A stretch of DNA of 64,000 bases from an uncultured Pirellula sp. (GTDB lineage: Bacteria; Planctomycetota; Planctomycetia; Pirellulales; Pirellulaceae). The notes beneath the pieces are model-generated. The model had not been told where the DNA came from. It ran no database searches and worked only from the letters and a program-made list of their open reading frames with translations. Of the stretch, positions 47,056-55,916 are shown in pieces (the first letter of the stretch is position 1; every line of letters begins with the position of its first letter). Location of the stretch: the NCBI GenBank assembly GCA_903858115.1, contig CAIOHR010000226.1:1-64000 (forward strand), written 5' to 3'. Both the position numbers and the translations under genes were made by a program.

Positions 47056-48816
47056 TCAGGCCAAATCGCGTTCTTCAAATAGGAGCAGTCCGAGCAGAGT
47101 AGCTCCGATACCGTAAATCGATGTGTAAATGAAAACGCTGGCGATTACCGACCACGGGATGCTCACGTCTGCATCGATCGCCGATTCCATCGTGAACAGA
47201 TTCAAATTCGGCACGACCGCAGAGATCAACTGGGAAAAGAACTCAACAAGCGGCAATCCACCTGCAGTGGATTCCATGATAACGGGCGTCAGGTGTCCAA
47301 GCACATAAATCGAAAAACAGATGGAAAAATTGGCGATCATCGAAACTCGTGTTCCAATCGCAACAGAAATTGCTCCAAGTACGACGCTCTGCATGAATGC
47401 CAATGCCAACCCTGGAATGGTCTGGAACATTTCCGCATGGCACACTTGCCACAGGGGAGCATCGGTAGAATTCTCTCTGGCCTCAACGATCGGTTTGTAA
47501 GCAACGGCAAAAAGCTCGAAGGATCCCAGGACTAGAAACATCAGCATGACGATCCAAAAAACGCCGAAGATCTTTCCCAAGATAAAGGAGCGTCGATGAA
47601 TCGGTTTGCTCAATAGCGTTAGTGCTGTCCTGCCTTCGATCTCATCGCTAACGGATGTGCTGGCTGACCAAACCGCTTGAAAGATAGCCGCAATCAAAGT
47701 TAAGGTGACGCCGCAATCCTTAAGCAACTTGATGTCTTCTCCGAATGTGTGAAAGGGAAGAAAAACAAAGAGAAGAATCGCCAGACCTACGATGGTAATA
47801 AGAATCTTTGGCAATGGTTGGGACAACTCACTTTTCGCAGCAGATAGTGCGATAGCTGCAGTCTTTGGTCCTGCTCCCTGCATCAGGAAAAACAACAATC
47901 CGAAAACCGTGACGAAAATGGCTGTCAGCAAGATTGACAGCGATTGGGGAACGGTCGGGTAAGATTGAATCGAAATTGTCAAAGTTGCATCATCGATTTC
48001 TTCATTTTGCACATACACCTCTGCACCGCCGACCAACGGAAGTGGGCATTTGGTCGGACCCATCGCGCGCTCCCAAAGTTTTGGAGCGTCTGCATCGATC
48101 GTCACCGCTGCGAACTTCAGTTTTTCGATTTCCGAAGCGTCTGCCAAAATGACCCGTCGATTAGATTCAATCCGAACCACTCCCAACGTCGCGGGATCGT
48201 ATTGAACTTCTATCTTGGTAAGCTTTCTGTCCTCGGGTGTTTTGGCTCCTGCAACCGTGTACTCCTTAAAAGTTGACTGCGGGGAAAAGAACTGAGGGAT
48301 ACTCGCAAAAGCCTCTGCTGGCTTCTCAATCCAGGGCGTTGCCGCCAAACCGATAGCCGCTACCGCCGCCAGGACGATAATCATCGCAAAGCCAACGCCC
48401 TCGAAGAGCAGTGACCTCAATTCACCAAAAAATCTGGACGAGGAGCAAAAAAGAAGGGCCCAAACGATGACACCTGTCATCGCAGTTGCCGCGAACGACA
48501 CTAACAGCCACTCTTCCGTCGCAAACTCGCCCTTCACCAGAAAAGCCTGCCCAATCTCGCCGGAACGCAAGAAATAGCCGATTCCCGCTCCTAACAAAAG
48601 GGTGATGCCGGCAGCAACATAATGTAGCGTTCCGTCTTTTCGTTGCTTCTCCAGCCCCTTCATCGGAACCATCAGTAACGAGAAAATCAACAAAAAAGCA
48701 GCTAAAGCGGCAAATCCAATGACTATCCCCGCACCGACGAACCAAAACGGGGTTAACCATTTGGCCATCCAAAAATCTGAAGCGGCGAGTAAGGGTGACA
48801 TCATTCCGAACGGCAT
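47056..48816 (-). CDS. ABC-2-type permease-like membrane protein
   Basis: ATG 48816 gives about 586 residues with roughly nine hydrophobic segments. The C-terminal half matches ABC-2 permeases (DEIEGRTALTLLSKPIHRRS and FILGKIFGVFWIVMLMFLVL). The N-terminal half contains a large periplasmic domain with beta features (residues about 225-325). No ATPase subunit is adjacent in the window. The frame is open to 48906. It may take part in efflux of a lipid-linked or peptide substrate. Confidence 0.75.
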   Translation of the reverse strand: MPFGMMSPLLAASDFWMAKWLTPFWFVGAGIVIGFAALAAFLLIFSLLMVPMKGLEKQRKDGTLHYVAAGITLLLGAGIGYFLRSGEIGQAFLVKGEFATEEWLLVSFAATAMTGVIVWALLFCSSSRFFGELRSLLFEGVGFAMIIVLAAVAAIGLAATPWIEKPAEAFASIPQFFSPQSTFKEYTVAGAKTPEDRKLTKIEVQYDPATLGVVRIESNRRVILADASEIEKLKFAAVTIDADAPKLWERAMGPTKCPLPLVGGAEVYVQNEEIDDATLTISIQSYPTVPQSLSILLTAIFVTVFGLLFFLMQGAGPKTAAIALSAAKSELSQPLPKILITIVGLAILLFVFLPFHTFGEDIKLLKDCGVTLTLIAAIFQAVWSASTSVSDEIEGRTALTLLSKPIHRRSFILGKIFGVFWIVMLMFLVLGSFELFAVAYKPIVEARENSTDAPLWQVCHAEMFQTIPGLALAFMQSVVLGAISVAIGTRVSMIANFSICFSIYVLGHLTPVIMESTAGGLPLVEFFSQLISAVVPNLNLFTMESAIDADVSIPWSVIASVFIYTSIYGIGATLLGLLLFEERDLA

Positions 48817-49078
48817 AACACGAACCTTGAGTAGAGTACGAATCCCGTGCTGGTACGCTCCACAGCATAGCCGGGTTCGGAGAATCGCCAAGACTTTCTC
48901 TCGCACTTCGCGGGAAGCAGACCGTCGGGATCCAAAATTCTTTGGTTGTCATCAATTTCGTCGCCTCGAAATTACCAATTGCGACGAATTTACCTAGTGA
49001 AATCGCAGGAGCCCTTCAACACTTGCAGAGAATAGGGCAATCGATAGACTTTATAGCCGATTGACACATCCATTCGAC

Positions 49079-49160
49079 GGTCGCTTGGTGAAATTGGCAG
49101 ACACGCCAGACTTAGGATCTGGTGCCGAAAGGCGTCGGGGTTCAACTCCCCGAGCGACCA
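49079..49160 (+). tRNA. tRNA-Leu (anticodon UAG)
   Basis: A cloverleaf can be drawn: acceptor GGTCGCT pairs with AGCGACC, D-arm around TTGGCAG, anticodon stem CCAGA/TCTGG with loop CTTAGGA giving anticodon TAG (UAG), a long variable arm as expected for leucine, and T-stem CGGGG/CCCCG with loop TTCAACT. The discriminator is A. The 3' CCA is not encoded (next bases are CCT), so it must be added after transcription. Confidence 0.95.
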
Positions 49161-49165
49161 CCTTG

Positions 49166-49200
49166 AAAACCACGGTTTCGCATGAAATCGTGGTTTTTTT
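49166..49200 (+). terminator. Rho-independent terminator after tRNA-Leu
   Basis: AAAACCACGGTTTC (49166-49179) pairs with GAAATCGTGGTTTT (49184-49197) around a GCAT loop, one G-U pair included, and continues into a T-run. It stands six bases past the tRNA. Confidence 0.8.
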
Positions 49201-49642
49201 ATTGGTCTGTCGGCAAGTTTTATTGGTCTGACGGCAATTTCGACGCCTCTCCTCGCTGTTTTTTGTGAAACTTTTCAACTGCAGATCTAGAGTGACCAGA
49301 CGCGTCGACGCGTTTCAATAACATGCATGGCTGGCAGTTGTGACCCGTTCACTTCGACCCAAGCGTGAGAAATGTGGGATAGGCTTCCAGCCTGTCTTTG
49401 AAATTCAAACGATCAACCGCAGTGCGTTAGCACGCGGTTTAAAAGGAACATGAAATATCGATGCGAAGCAACATTCGCCGAAGCAGTTGTCCAACTGATT
49501 GCAGTCCCTTTGCCGTTTGCCCATTTTCAATCGCGTCGTACTCACCATTTCGTTTCGAGGTAGCGATCCGGATACCAACAAAACAATCCCAGGCTCCTAA
49601 GGTACGAATGCAGCCCGATCTCGAAATCGCGCATAAAGGCTA
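49201..49642. other. Gene-free stretch with short hairpin repeats
   Basis: No accepted gene is present. GGGATAGGCTTCCAGCCTGTC (49376-49396) carries an AGGCT/AGCCT dyad, and AACCGC...GCGGTT (49415-49439) encloses GTGC...GCAC, making a nested hairpin with one bulged A. Both resemble the intergenic repeats of Pirellulaceae. A 61-residue frame at 49461-49646 has no other support. Confidence 0.5.
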
Positions 49643-50404
49643 CTAGCTCTTACCGCAGGCTGCATCCAATGCCTTGATCCAAGGCCCAATGTAGACACCG
49701 TTGTCGTGATACGTTCGACCGCTGTACATATGCTTGTCGATCACACACGGTTCATTGACATAGATTCCACCACAGACTTCCAGGTCGAATTTGCATTTGG
49801 CGACGGTTGCCATGCGAAGCCCTTTCACGATACCCGCCCGAGCTGGTATCTCCACACCATGGCAAACGCTCGCACACGGTTTTTTGTTTTCCCAGAACCA
49901 GCGAGTGATCCGAAGCAAGTCTTGGTCCTCGCGGATGTACTCCGGTGCACGACCGCCACTAAAGAAAATCCCCGCATACTCTTCCGGCTTGATGTCTTTG
50001 AAAGCGATGTCCGCTTGAATGGAATAGCCTTCCCATTCCTTCGTGATGGTCCAGCCTGGTTTCACTTCGTGTAGAACCATCTGATAAAGTCGCTTTTCAG
50101 GTGCAGCAACTACAGGTTGGTATCCACCCTCGATAAGCCGATAGTATGGATAAAGTGTATCCACAGTTTCCGTGGCATCACCGACGATGATCAAGACCTT
50201 GGGTTTGGACATATTATTATTCGTTTCTGGAGTTTGTGAGGGAGATGATTCAATAGCTCCGGAGCCATTCGCCGTTGCTGCATTGTATTCTTCGCGGTTC
50301 GAAGCCAAAGCCGAATTCGCAGCCAGCGCGGCAATCGTAGTGCTCGTCGTTTGCACGAGGAATTCGCGTCGATCGGATTTCAAAGGAGAGGTTCCTCCGG
50401 TCAT
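49643..50404 (-). CDS. DJ-1/PfpI-family protein with Tat-type signal
   Basis: The N-terminus has a Tat-like SDRREFLV followed by a hydrophobic stretch, so export of a folded protein is likely. The 253-residue body is DJ-1/PfpI-like, with the nucleophile Cys in ASVCHGVE and the supporting Glu in the elbow region, and an acid residue in SGGRAPEYIR. It is related to intracellular proteases, deglycases and chaperones. Exported members are common in planctomycetes. Confidence 0.85.
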   Translation of the reverse strand: MTGGTSPLKSDRREFLVQTTSTTIAALAANSALASNREEYNAATANGSGAIESSPSQTPETNNNMSKPKVLIIVGDATETVDTLYPYYRLIEGGYQPVVAAPEKRLYQMVLHEVKPGWTITKEWEGYSIQADIAFKDIKPEEYAGIFFSGGRAPEYIREDQDLLRITRWFWENKKPCASVCHGVEIPARAGIVKGLRMATVAKCKFDLEVCGGIYVNEPCVIDKHMYSGRTYHDNGVYIGPWIKALDAACGKS

Positions 50405-50458
50405 GTGTTGTCTGGAAGGCGTTAGTTACAAGAGCATCATTATAACTCAAAGCTTGGC

Positions 50459-51922
50459 TTATGGTTTCTTAGCCACCTCGACATACGCGGCCATCGCGTT
50501 TAAATTCTTAACAAAAACCGCGCTTTCGATGAAAAGTTCACTAGAATCCGATCCGTCAAAAAGCATAAAGGGTTGGCCTTTTGCGTTCGTCACCCAGCGT
50601 CCACTCGCGTCCAATTGCGCCAGCACTTTTTCAGCATCCCACTGTAAACTGGAAACTGTTTGGGACTTGCCTTTTGAGGTCTTGCCCGCCAGCCGATCCG
50701 TGTACTTTGCTTCAAGTTTGGCTATGTTCGGTCGCGACTTGAATCCGTAGTGGGTGGGTAAATTGGAATCGTCGTAAGTCAGCTCGTATGTGTCTTTTGT
50801 CAAGTAAAGTGGTCGATTCGTTTTCAATTCATAGAATCGCGCCATTTGACCGTCCGGAAGCAACGATCGCTTGAGCCATTCGATCGCAGATGGAATCGGG
50901 GCCAAATATTTTTGGTCTTCCGTGAATTCCGACAACACCAGAAGCGTTTCGATCACATCGATGGATTCGAATCCAACAACCGAAGGTGGTTCGAATTTCC
51001 GTGCCCAGATCGGTTGCAATTGATGGTTGTATTGTTGCGCCCAAGCTGGCTGAGGTTGCGGTAGCTGCGCGAGAATCAGAAAGTCGCCGAACTTCACCAT
51101 CGCTTCTCGGTAACGTTGGTCTCCATACGTCTCGTATGCCAACTGCAATGTCTTTACGACCGTTCCTGCCAGTCCATCATTGAGTGTTTCAAAGTCCCAG
51201 TAGTTCTTGAAACGCCCCTCCGTACGCCAATCGTATTCAGGGAACGATGCCTTGACGACAGGAAAAGATTCGACGGCCTTCTGCCAACCCTGAGGAAATC
51301 CACCGTTCGCGAATTGGGCTTTCAATAGGGAATCGAGACCGAACAAAACCGCTTCATGAATGCGTTCATTCTTGAACTGATGTGCTTTATCCACAGAGAT
51401 CAACAGACGAAGTGCCGATTGTGACTTGTCATCATCGAGCGTCGAGTAGTTCTTACCTTTTCGATTCCCGTTTCCATGGCGATAAGGCCCCCCGTTCTTT
51501 CCCATGGGATCAAAGTCGATACGATCTGTCCAGCATCCCGATTCCAGTTGACCAAAAAGAAGAGCGTCCGCGCATTCGGTTGCAGCATCTAGGAATTCGG
51601 TTTTCCCCGTTGCGTTGTAAGCCTTCAAAAATGCCATCCCAACGGCGGGTGTTCCAGGAGGCTGCACCCAAATCTCTGTCGGTGTCGCAACACCTTCACC
51701 CCAACGTTGCTTCAGATCCAGCGTCACCTTGTAAACAAACCCACCTTTCACCGATACATTGGTCCGCATGTAGCGAGTCGCCTTCAACATTCCTACGGTA
51801 CATTTGCTTTCCATGTCTTGCGGTGGCACGCCATCATCCGCTCTTAAACCGACGGTATCAAGTGATACACGTATAGTTGCGACCATGATGAGAGCCAGTA
51901 AGCATCGATTGTTTGTCCACAT
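50459..51922 (-). CDS. Pectate lyase, polysaccharide lyase family 10-like
   Basis: The 487-residue protein shows the PL10 features FANGGFPQGWQK, QPAWAQQYNHQLQPIWARKF and EPPSVVGFESIDVIETLL. It has an N-terminal signal-like helix and would act outside the cytoplasm. It cleaves polygalacturonate by beta-elimination, Ca2+ dependent. Catalytic residues could not be checked by alignment. It is a single gene beside the Tat-exported DJ-1-like protein. Confidence 0.8.
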   Translation of the reverse strand: MWTNNRCLLALIMVATIRVSLDTVGLRADDGVPPQDMESKCTVGMLKATRYMRTNVSVKGGFVYKVTLDLKQRWGEGVATPTEIWVQPPGTPAVGMAFLKAYNATGKTEFLDAATECADALLFGQLESGCWTDRIDFDPMGKNGGPYRHGNGNRKGKNYSTLDDDKSQSALRLLISVDKAHQFKNERIHEAVLFGLDSLLKAQFANGGFPQGWQKAVESFPVVKASFPEYDWRTEGRFKNYWDFETLNDGLAGTVVKTLQLAYETYGDQRYREAMVKFGDFLILAQLPQPQPAWAQQYNHQLQPIWARKFEPPSVVGFESIDVIETLLVLSEFTEDQKYLAPIPSAIEWLKRSLLPDGQMARFYELKTNRPLYLTKDTYELTYDDSNLPTHYGFKSRPNIAKLEAKYTDRLAGKTSKGKSQTVSSLQWDAEKVLAQLDASGRWVTNAKGQPFMLFDGSDSSELFIESAVFVKNLNAMAAYVEVAKKP

Positions 51923-52100
51923 TCTTGACCACTTTCGCTAAAAGTCAGAACTATCAAAACTATGATTTTAACTTGGGTAGGTGAACCATTGTTGCAGCAG
52001 ATGGCGACCTTCGACAAAAGAAAACAACCTCCGAGGTTAAAGAATTTAGGTAGAATCTTGGGAAGTACTTTCCGACTCCCTCCCGCTGGACTCTCTCACC

Positions 52101-54227
52101 ATGTCACTCTTTGGACTGCGAATTGGTTTTCTTTCTGTCGCTGTAGTCGTTTCTCTTGCATTCGCACCATCCATCGAGCTCAGCCATGCGATCGAGCCAC
52201 AGGATGCGTTGGTCGTCTCCGACGCAGAATGGCTTAAGCCTACATTTTGGGAGTCCCAAGATGGAAAACCGGTTCATGAAAGTTGGGAGTTTGCCAACGG
52301 GGAAGTTCGACTCGTAAAGTCACGCGACGGAAATGCAGCCTTGCTAAGTAAACCGTTGCCAACAAATTTCGAACTATCGTTTCAATGGATGGTCAGCCCA
52401 GGGACTAACTCGGGGCTCAAGTATCGCGTGCGGAAATTCGGCGATCTCTGGCTCGGACTCGAGTACCAAATGATCGATGAGCCGATCCCATTGAAAGAAA
52501 TGAACAAAGGTTCAACGGCCTCGATCTATGATATTGTTGCGCCATTACTCGACAAACCGCTTCGCCCCGCAGGCATGTGGAACGAAGCAAAGATCATTGC
52601 CGTTGGCGATCGGCTCGAGCATTATCTCAACGGAAAGCTCGTGACCCAATCCATCGCGAATGGGCCCGAATGGGACGCTAAGTTTGTGCGAAGCAAGTTC
52701 TATGGACAGGAGGGATTCGCGCATCCTCGACAAGGGGATCGAATTATGCTTACCGATCATGGAGGAACTGCATCGTTCAGGAACTTCCGAATGAAGGAAC
52801 TGACACCAACAGAATCGAAGCCAGTCCCAACACCTCAAGCACCTCAGCTTGGAAACGCGATGCGAAACAGTTGGGCGACTCAGAGTTCGATCGTACTTTG
52901 GACGCGCACAACAACAACTCCCGAAATGGTTACCGAAGGCCCAGACTTTTTGCCTATCACTAAGGATGTAGCAAATCGACTGGCTGAATCATCCGATCCC
53001 GTCGCATTGACTTCGTCTCAGCTGCCTGCGGGCGCATCGTTGGATCGGATGATTGGAGCGTCTGTTGGCGCACCAGGAGAAGTTCGTTTGACCTACTTTC
53101 CTGTCATGAAGCGTAATGCGTCGATATCCACCGAGTGGAGTAATACCTTGGCAGAAAACGACTTCACAAAGCAATGGCGATTGCAGAATCTAGAACCTGG
53201 CACCGAGTACGCAGCCGTGGTAGAAGCGAGGCCGCTTGGAAAAGAAGTGTTGACTTGCGTCCGACGTGGGACCTTTCAGACGGCGTTCCCTGTCGATAGC
53301 ACAAACGATTTGATGTTCTGCATGACGACCTGCCACGACTATCCACGTCGCGACGATGGCTCGTTTGGACACAAAATCTATAAAGCGATGACCAGCATCA
53401 ATCCAAACTTTGTGGTACACGCAGGGGACATCGAATACTACGATCATGAAAAGCCATGGGCCTGGACCATCGAGCTAATGCGATTCAAATGGGGACGACT
53501 TTTCTCGTTGCCCAACAATCGGGCATTCTATGCAAACCGAACAACCTATTTTCAAAAAGACGATCACGACACGCTCAAGGATGATTGTTGGGCGGGACAA
53601 CGATTTGGTGCTGTAACATTCGAACAGGGGCTGAAGCTCTTCAACGAAGAACAATTTCCTACTCAATCCCCACGCTATACGACCGTTCGTTGGGGAAAGG
53701 ATTTGCAGATTTGGCTTTTGGAAGGACGTGACTACCGCAGCCCCAATCGAATGCCCGACGGACCGGATAAAACCATTCTCGGAACAGAGCAGAAAGAGTG
53801 GCTCAAGAAAACACTCAGCGAGTCTACTGCAAAGTTCAAGCTAGTGTTTAGCCCAACGCCAATTGTCGGCCCAGATAGAGACAATAAGCGAGACAATCAC
53901 GCCAATGAAGTCTTTGATTATGAAGGATCGGAATTGAGGGCTGCGATCGGAATGATCAACGGGGCCATCGTTTTCTGCGGCGATCGCCACTGGCAATACG
54001 CTTCCGTCGATCCAGAAAACAAGGTTTGGGAATTCGGTTGTGGTCCAGGCAGCGAAAAGCATCAGCTGGGTTGGAAGGCAGGAGACGTGAGACCTGAACA
54101 TCGGTTCCTGCGAGTGGAAGGAGGCTTTCTTTCTGGTCAGCTCACGCACAATGGACCTGTCCCAACACTTTCCATTCGGCATCACAAAGTCACAGGCGAG
54201 CAAGTGAGTGAATTTGTCTTTCCCTAA
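52101..54227 (+). CDS. Fusion: DUF1080 (3-keto-disaccharide hydrolase-like) and PhoD-like phosphatase
   Basis: Residues 1-27 are a signal peptide. Residues 35-230 are DUF1080-like (WESQDGKPVHESWEF, YRVRKFGDLWLGLEYQMIDE). From about 240 an alkaline phosphatase D-type metallophosphatase follows, with HAGDIEYYDHE, QKDDHDTLKDD and FCGDRHWQYASV carrying metal-binding residues. It would hydrolyse phosphoesters while the DUF1080 lectin-like fold binds glycan. At 708 residues it is long for either family alone, so the fusion is real within one frame. Confidence 0.88.
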   Translation: MSLFGLRIGFLSVAVVVSLAFAPSIELSHAIEPQDALVVSDAEWLKPTFWESQDGKPVHESWEFANGEVRLVKSRDGNAALLSKPLPTNFELSFQWMVSPGTNSGLKYRVRKFGDLWLGLEYQMIDEPIPLKEMNKGSTASIYDIVAPLLDKPLRPAGMWNEAKIIAVGDRLEHYLNGKLVTQSIANGPEWDAKFVRSKFYGQEGFAHPRQGDRIMLTDHGGTASFRNFRMKELTPTESKPVPTPQAPQLGNAMRNSWATQSSIVLWTRTTTTPEMVTEGPDFLPITKDVANRLAESSDPVALTSSQLPAGASLDRMIGASVGAPGEVRLTYFPVMKRNASISTEWSNTLAENDFTKQWRLQNLEPGTEYAAVVEARPLGKEVLTCVRRGTFQTAFPVDSTNDLMFCMTTCHDYPRRDDGSFGHKIYKAMTSINPNFVVHAGDIEYYDHEKPWAWTIELMRFKWGRLFSLPNNRAFYANRTTYFQKDDHDTLKDDCWAGQRFGAVTFEQGLKLFNEEQFPTQSPRYTTVRWGKDLQIWLLEGRDYRSPNRMPDGPDKTILGTEQKEWLKKTLSESTAKFKLVFSPTPIVGPDRDNKRDNHANEVFDYEGSELRAAIGMINGAIVFCGDRHWQYASVDPENKVWEFGCGPGSEKHQLGWKAGDVRPEHRFLRVEGGFLSGQLTHNGPVPTLSIRHHKVTGEQVSEFVFP

Positions 54228-54585
54228 GGATCTGAGATCAGCAGAGTTGGATGATGTAAAGATCGCAAACGGAATTCTATGTTGAAATACGTTGATATCG
54301 AGATCAGCTATCCGTTGTTTATCAAATACATTTACCTTGGCGAGCGTTCTGTCGATGACGTTTAATGAGCACTCACTCATTGAAAAAGATAACGTATTTA
54401 CTGACAAGACGAACGATTGCGTGGAAACCAAGAGCAAAGATTCTCCTGCTTAATTTGCAAAAAGTCGATTGCAAACTCGTTTCGAATACTGATATAGTTC
54501 AGTACCCGAATTGAAGTACGAATTAGCAATCGTACTGTTTGACGGGTATTGCTTCCGAATATACCTTCGAAAATGGTATGCCCGA
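54228..54585. other. Intergenic region with no gene seen
   Basis: No gene was seen in this 358-base AT-rich stretch. It should contain the promoter of the sigma-factor gene. Confidence 0.4.
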
Positions 54586-55248
54586 ATGAATCGCCCTAGT
54601 GAAGATGTCTTGAATGCTTTTGTCGTCTGGAGATGGTCAGTTCTTGTCAAGGCGGCTTCATCACAAATATCCACCGGTCATCGCAATGCTTTGGATATTG
54701 AGCAAATTGTAAACGACTCGGTTTACGAATGGATGCTCTACATCTCGAAAAGGGAGATAATGCCACCATCGACACTTGCTGATGACGATCCGCTGATTTG
54801 TTTGTTGCTATCAATCGTCAAGAGGAGGGTGATCGATGCAATCCGTAATAGATCTACATGGAAACGAGGTGGGCGTATTGCTTTTGAGGGTGAGAGTGCT
54901 CTCCTCAAAGTTTGTGACCCGTTCGGTATAGAGTTCGTTTCCCAATTAGAATGTGAAGAAGCTCTGTCCTCGGTGATGAAGCACTTCAGCGAAAACCAGC
55001 AACGAGTCATTCGTCTTTCGCTCGAAGGCTATTCGGAAAAGGAAATCGCCAAGCAAACCGATTCGACGTTATCGGCGGTAACGAAAATTCGCAAAATGTT
55101 TAAGGATTTTGCATGGACAGTCCTTACCGATCTTGCCCTGCTTCAACAGACAACAGACAACAGACAACAGACAACAGACAACAGACAACAGAAAGCGGAA
55201 ATGGGACAGGGGTCAATGCAATGGCGGCAAGGAATAAAGTTTCCATGA
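54586..55248 (+). CDS. ECF-like sigma-70 family factor with repeat-encoded tail
   Basis: ATG 54586 gives about 220 residues. Region 2 is seen in LLSIVKRRVIDAIRNRSTWK and region 4 in ENQQRVIRLSLEGYSEKEIA plus a helix-turn-helix SAVTKIRKMF. The last 35 residues come from a heptanucleotide repeat and the sequence after it, giving TTDNRQQTTDNRQQ, which does not belong to sigma factors. It probably drives the secreted-protein operon starting 175 bases downstream, as ECF genes often lie beside their targets; no anti-sigma gene is next to it. Confidence 0.82.
   Translation: MNRPSEDVLNAFVVWRWSVLVKAASSQISTGHRNALDIEQIVNDSVYEWMLYISKREIMPPSTLADDDPLICLLLSIVKRRVIDAIRNRSTWKRGGRIAFEGESALLKVCDPFGIEFVSQLECEEALSSVMKHFSENQQRVIRLSLEGYSEKEIAKQTDSTLSAVTKIRKMFKDFAWTVLTDLALLQQTTDNRQQTTDNRQQKAEMGQGSMQWRQGIKFP
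55145..55193. repeat. Heptanucleotide tandem repeat (AACAGAC) at the sigma factor 3' end
   Basis: Seven tandem units, six perfect and the last AACAGAA, lie within the last codons of the sigma factor gene. Unit length is not a multiple of three. With the present copy number the protein ends at 55248; one more unit (or two fewer) would switch it to the frame open to 55403, and one fewer unit to a frame ending near 55249. Confidence 0.92.
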
Positions 55249-55423
55249 AAATCGAAACTTTCAAAATGTGGATTGCGCGGTTTGCGATTACTAAAGTAGG
55301 AGGAGTAGTTGAACTGAGTAGACGACGCAAAAAGTGGCAGGCTGGAGCTTGCATTTGGAGTCGCAAACAACAGCACTACCCTAGTTTTGAGTTTTTTCGA
55401 TAGTTCGTCTGGAGAGTGGAACG

Positions 55424-55909
55424 ATGAAAACGCTTTTGATTTCTATTGGGATTGTCTTGTTGGGCGCGAATGCGTTTATTCATGATCGAGCCGCACGATC
55501 ATCCGTCAAATTAAGTGATGCGGAATGTGCGTTGGTCAAAGGCTCATCTTTTTCGATCACGAGTTTTCATATGTTCACGAAGTGTGGGATTCTGCCTCAG
55601 TGCAAAGAGAATGATTGCCCCGACGACAACTGCGAAGGGTTAGAGACTAAGCCGGAGCCTGAAGCTAAAAACATCGGTTGTGCTGACCCAGATTGGTGGT
55701 CTCAGTGTGTACAGTGGGACAATTGGAATTTTAATCCCAAAAAACCTTGTGCGAAGCAGGAATTAATGTGTGTTCAAGTTTACGATGAAGAACTAGATAG
55801 GCTTGTTTGCAAAAAAGAGCAGCCATCTGGTGGCTTCATCATCCAACCAACTGCTCCAGATAACTGTGTGACGAACACGATTCCAAATCCGTTTGAGCCT
55901 GTCCCGTGA
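55424..55909 (+). CDS. Small Cys-rich secreted protein with leader-like motif
   Basis: The 161-residue protein has a signal-like helix at 3-18, then LSDAECALVKGSS at 30-42, which recalls leader peptides cut by C39 peptidases (LSxxELxxVxGG) although it reads KGS rather than GG. Ten cysteines follow (KCGILPQCKENDCPDDNC and more), so a disulfide-rich mature part is likely. A GGAGAG ribosome site precedes ATG 55424. It heads an operon with gaps of 7, 3 and 16 bases. I know of no family; this is the proposed substrate of the C39-like gene at 56889. Confidence 0.75.
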   Translation: MKTLLISIGIVLLGANAFIHDRAARSSVKLSDAECALVKGSSFSITSFHMFTKCGILPQCKENDCPDDNCEGLETKPEPEAKNIGCADPDWWSQCVQWDNWNFNPKKPCAKQELMCVQVYDEELDRLVCKKEQPSGGFIIQPTAPDNCVTNTIPNPFEPVP

Positions 55910-55916
55910 TCGTTAA

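Noticed and set aside
49051-49278. 75-residue minus-strand frame over tRNA-Leu
   Set aside because: It is antisense to the tRNA and its terminator.
49461-49646. 61-residue plus-strand frame
   Set aside because: No family or ribosome site; it ends inside the 3' end of the DJ-1-like gene.
55145-55193. Repeat cluster considered as a CRISPR array
   Set aside because: Seven-base units in direct tandem have no spacers.
55113-55403. Frame over the heptanucleotide repeat running to 55403
   Set aside because: Not a separate gene; it is the alternative reading reached from the sigma gene only after a repeat-number change, and is reported as a finding.
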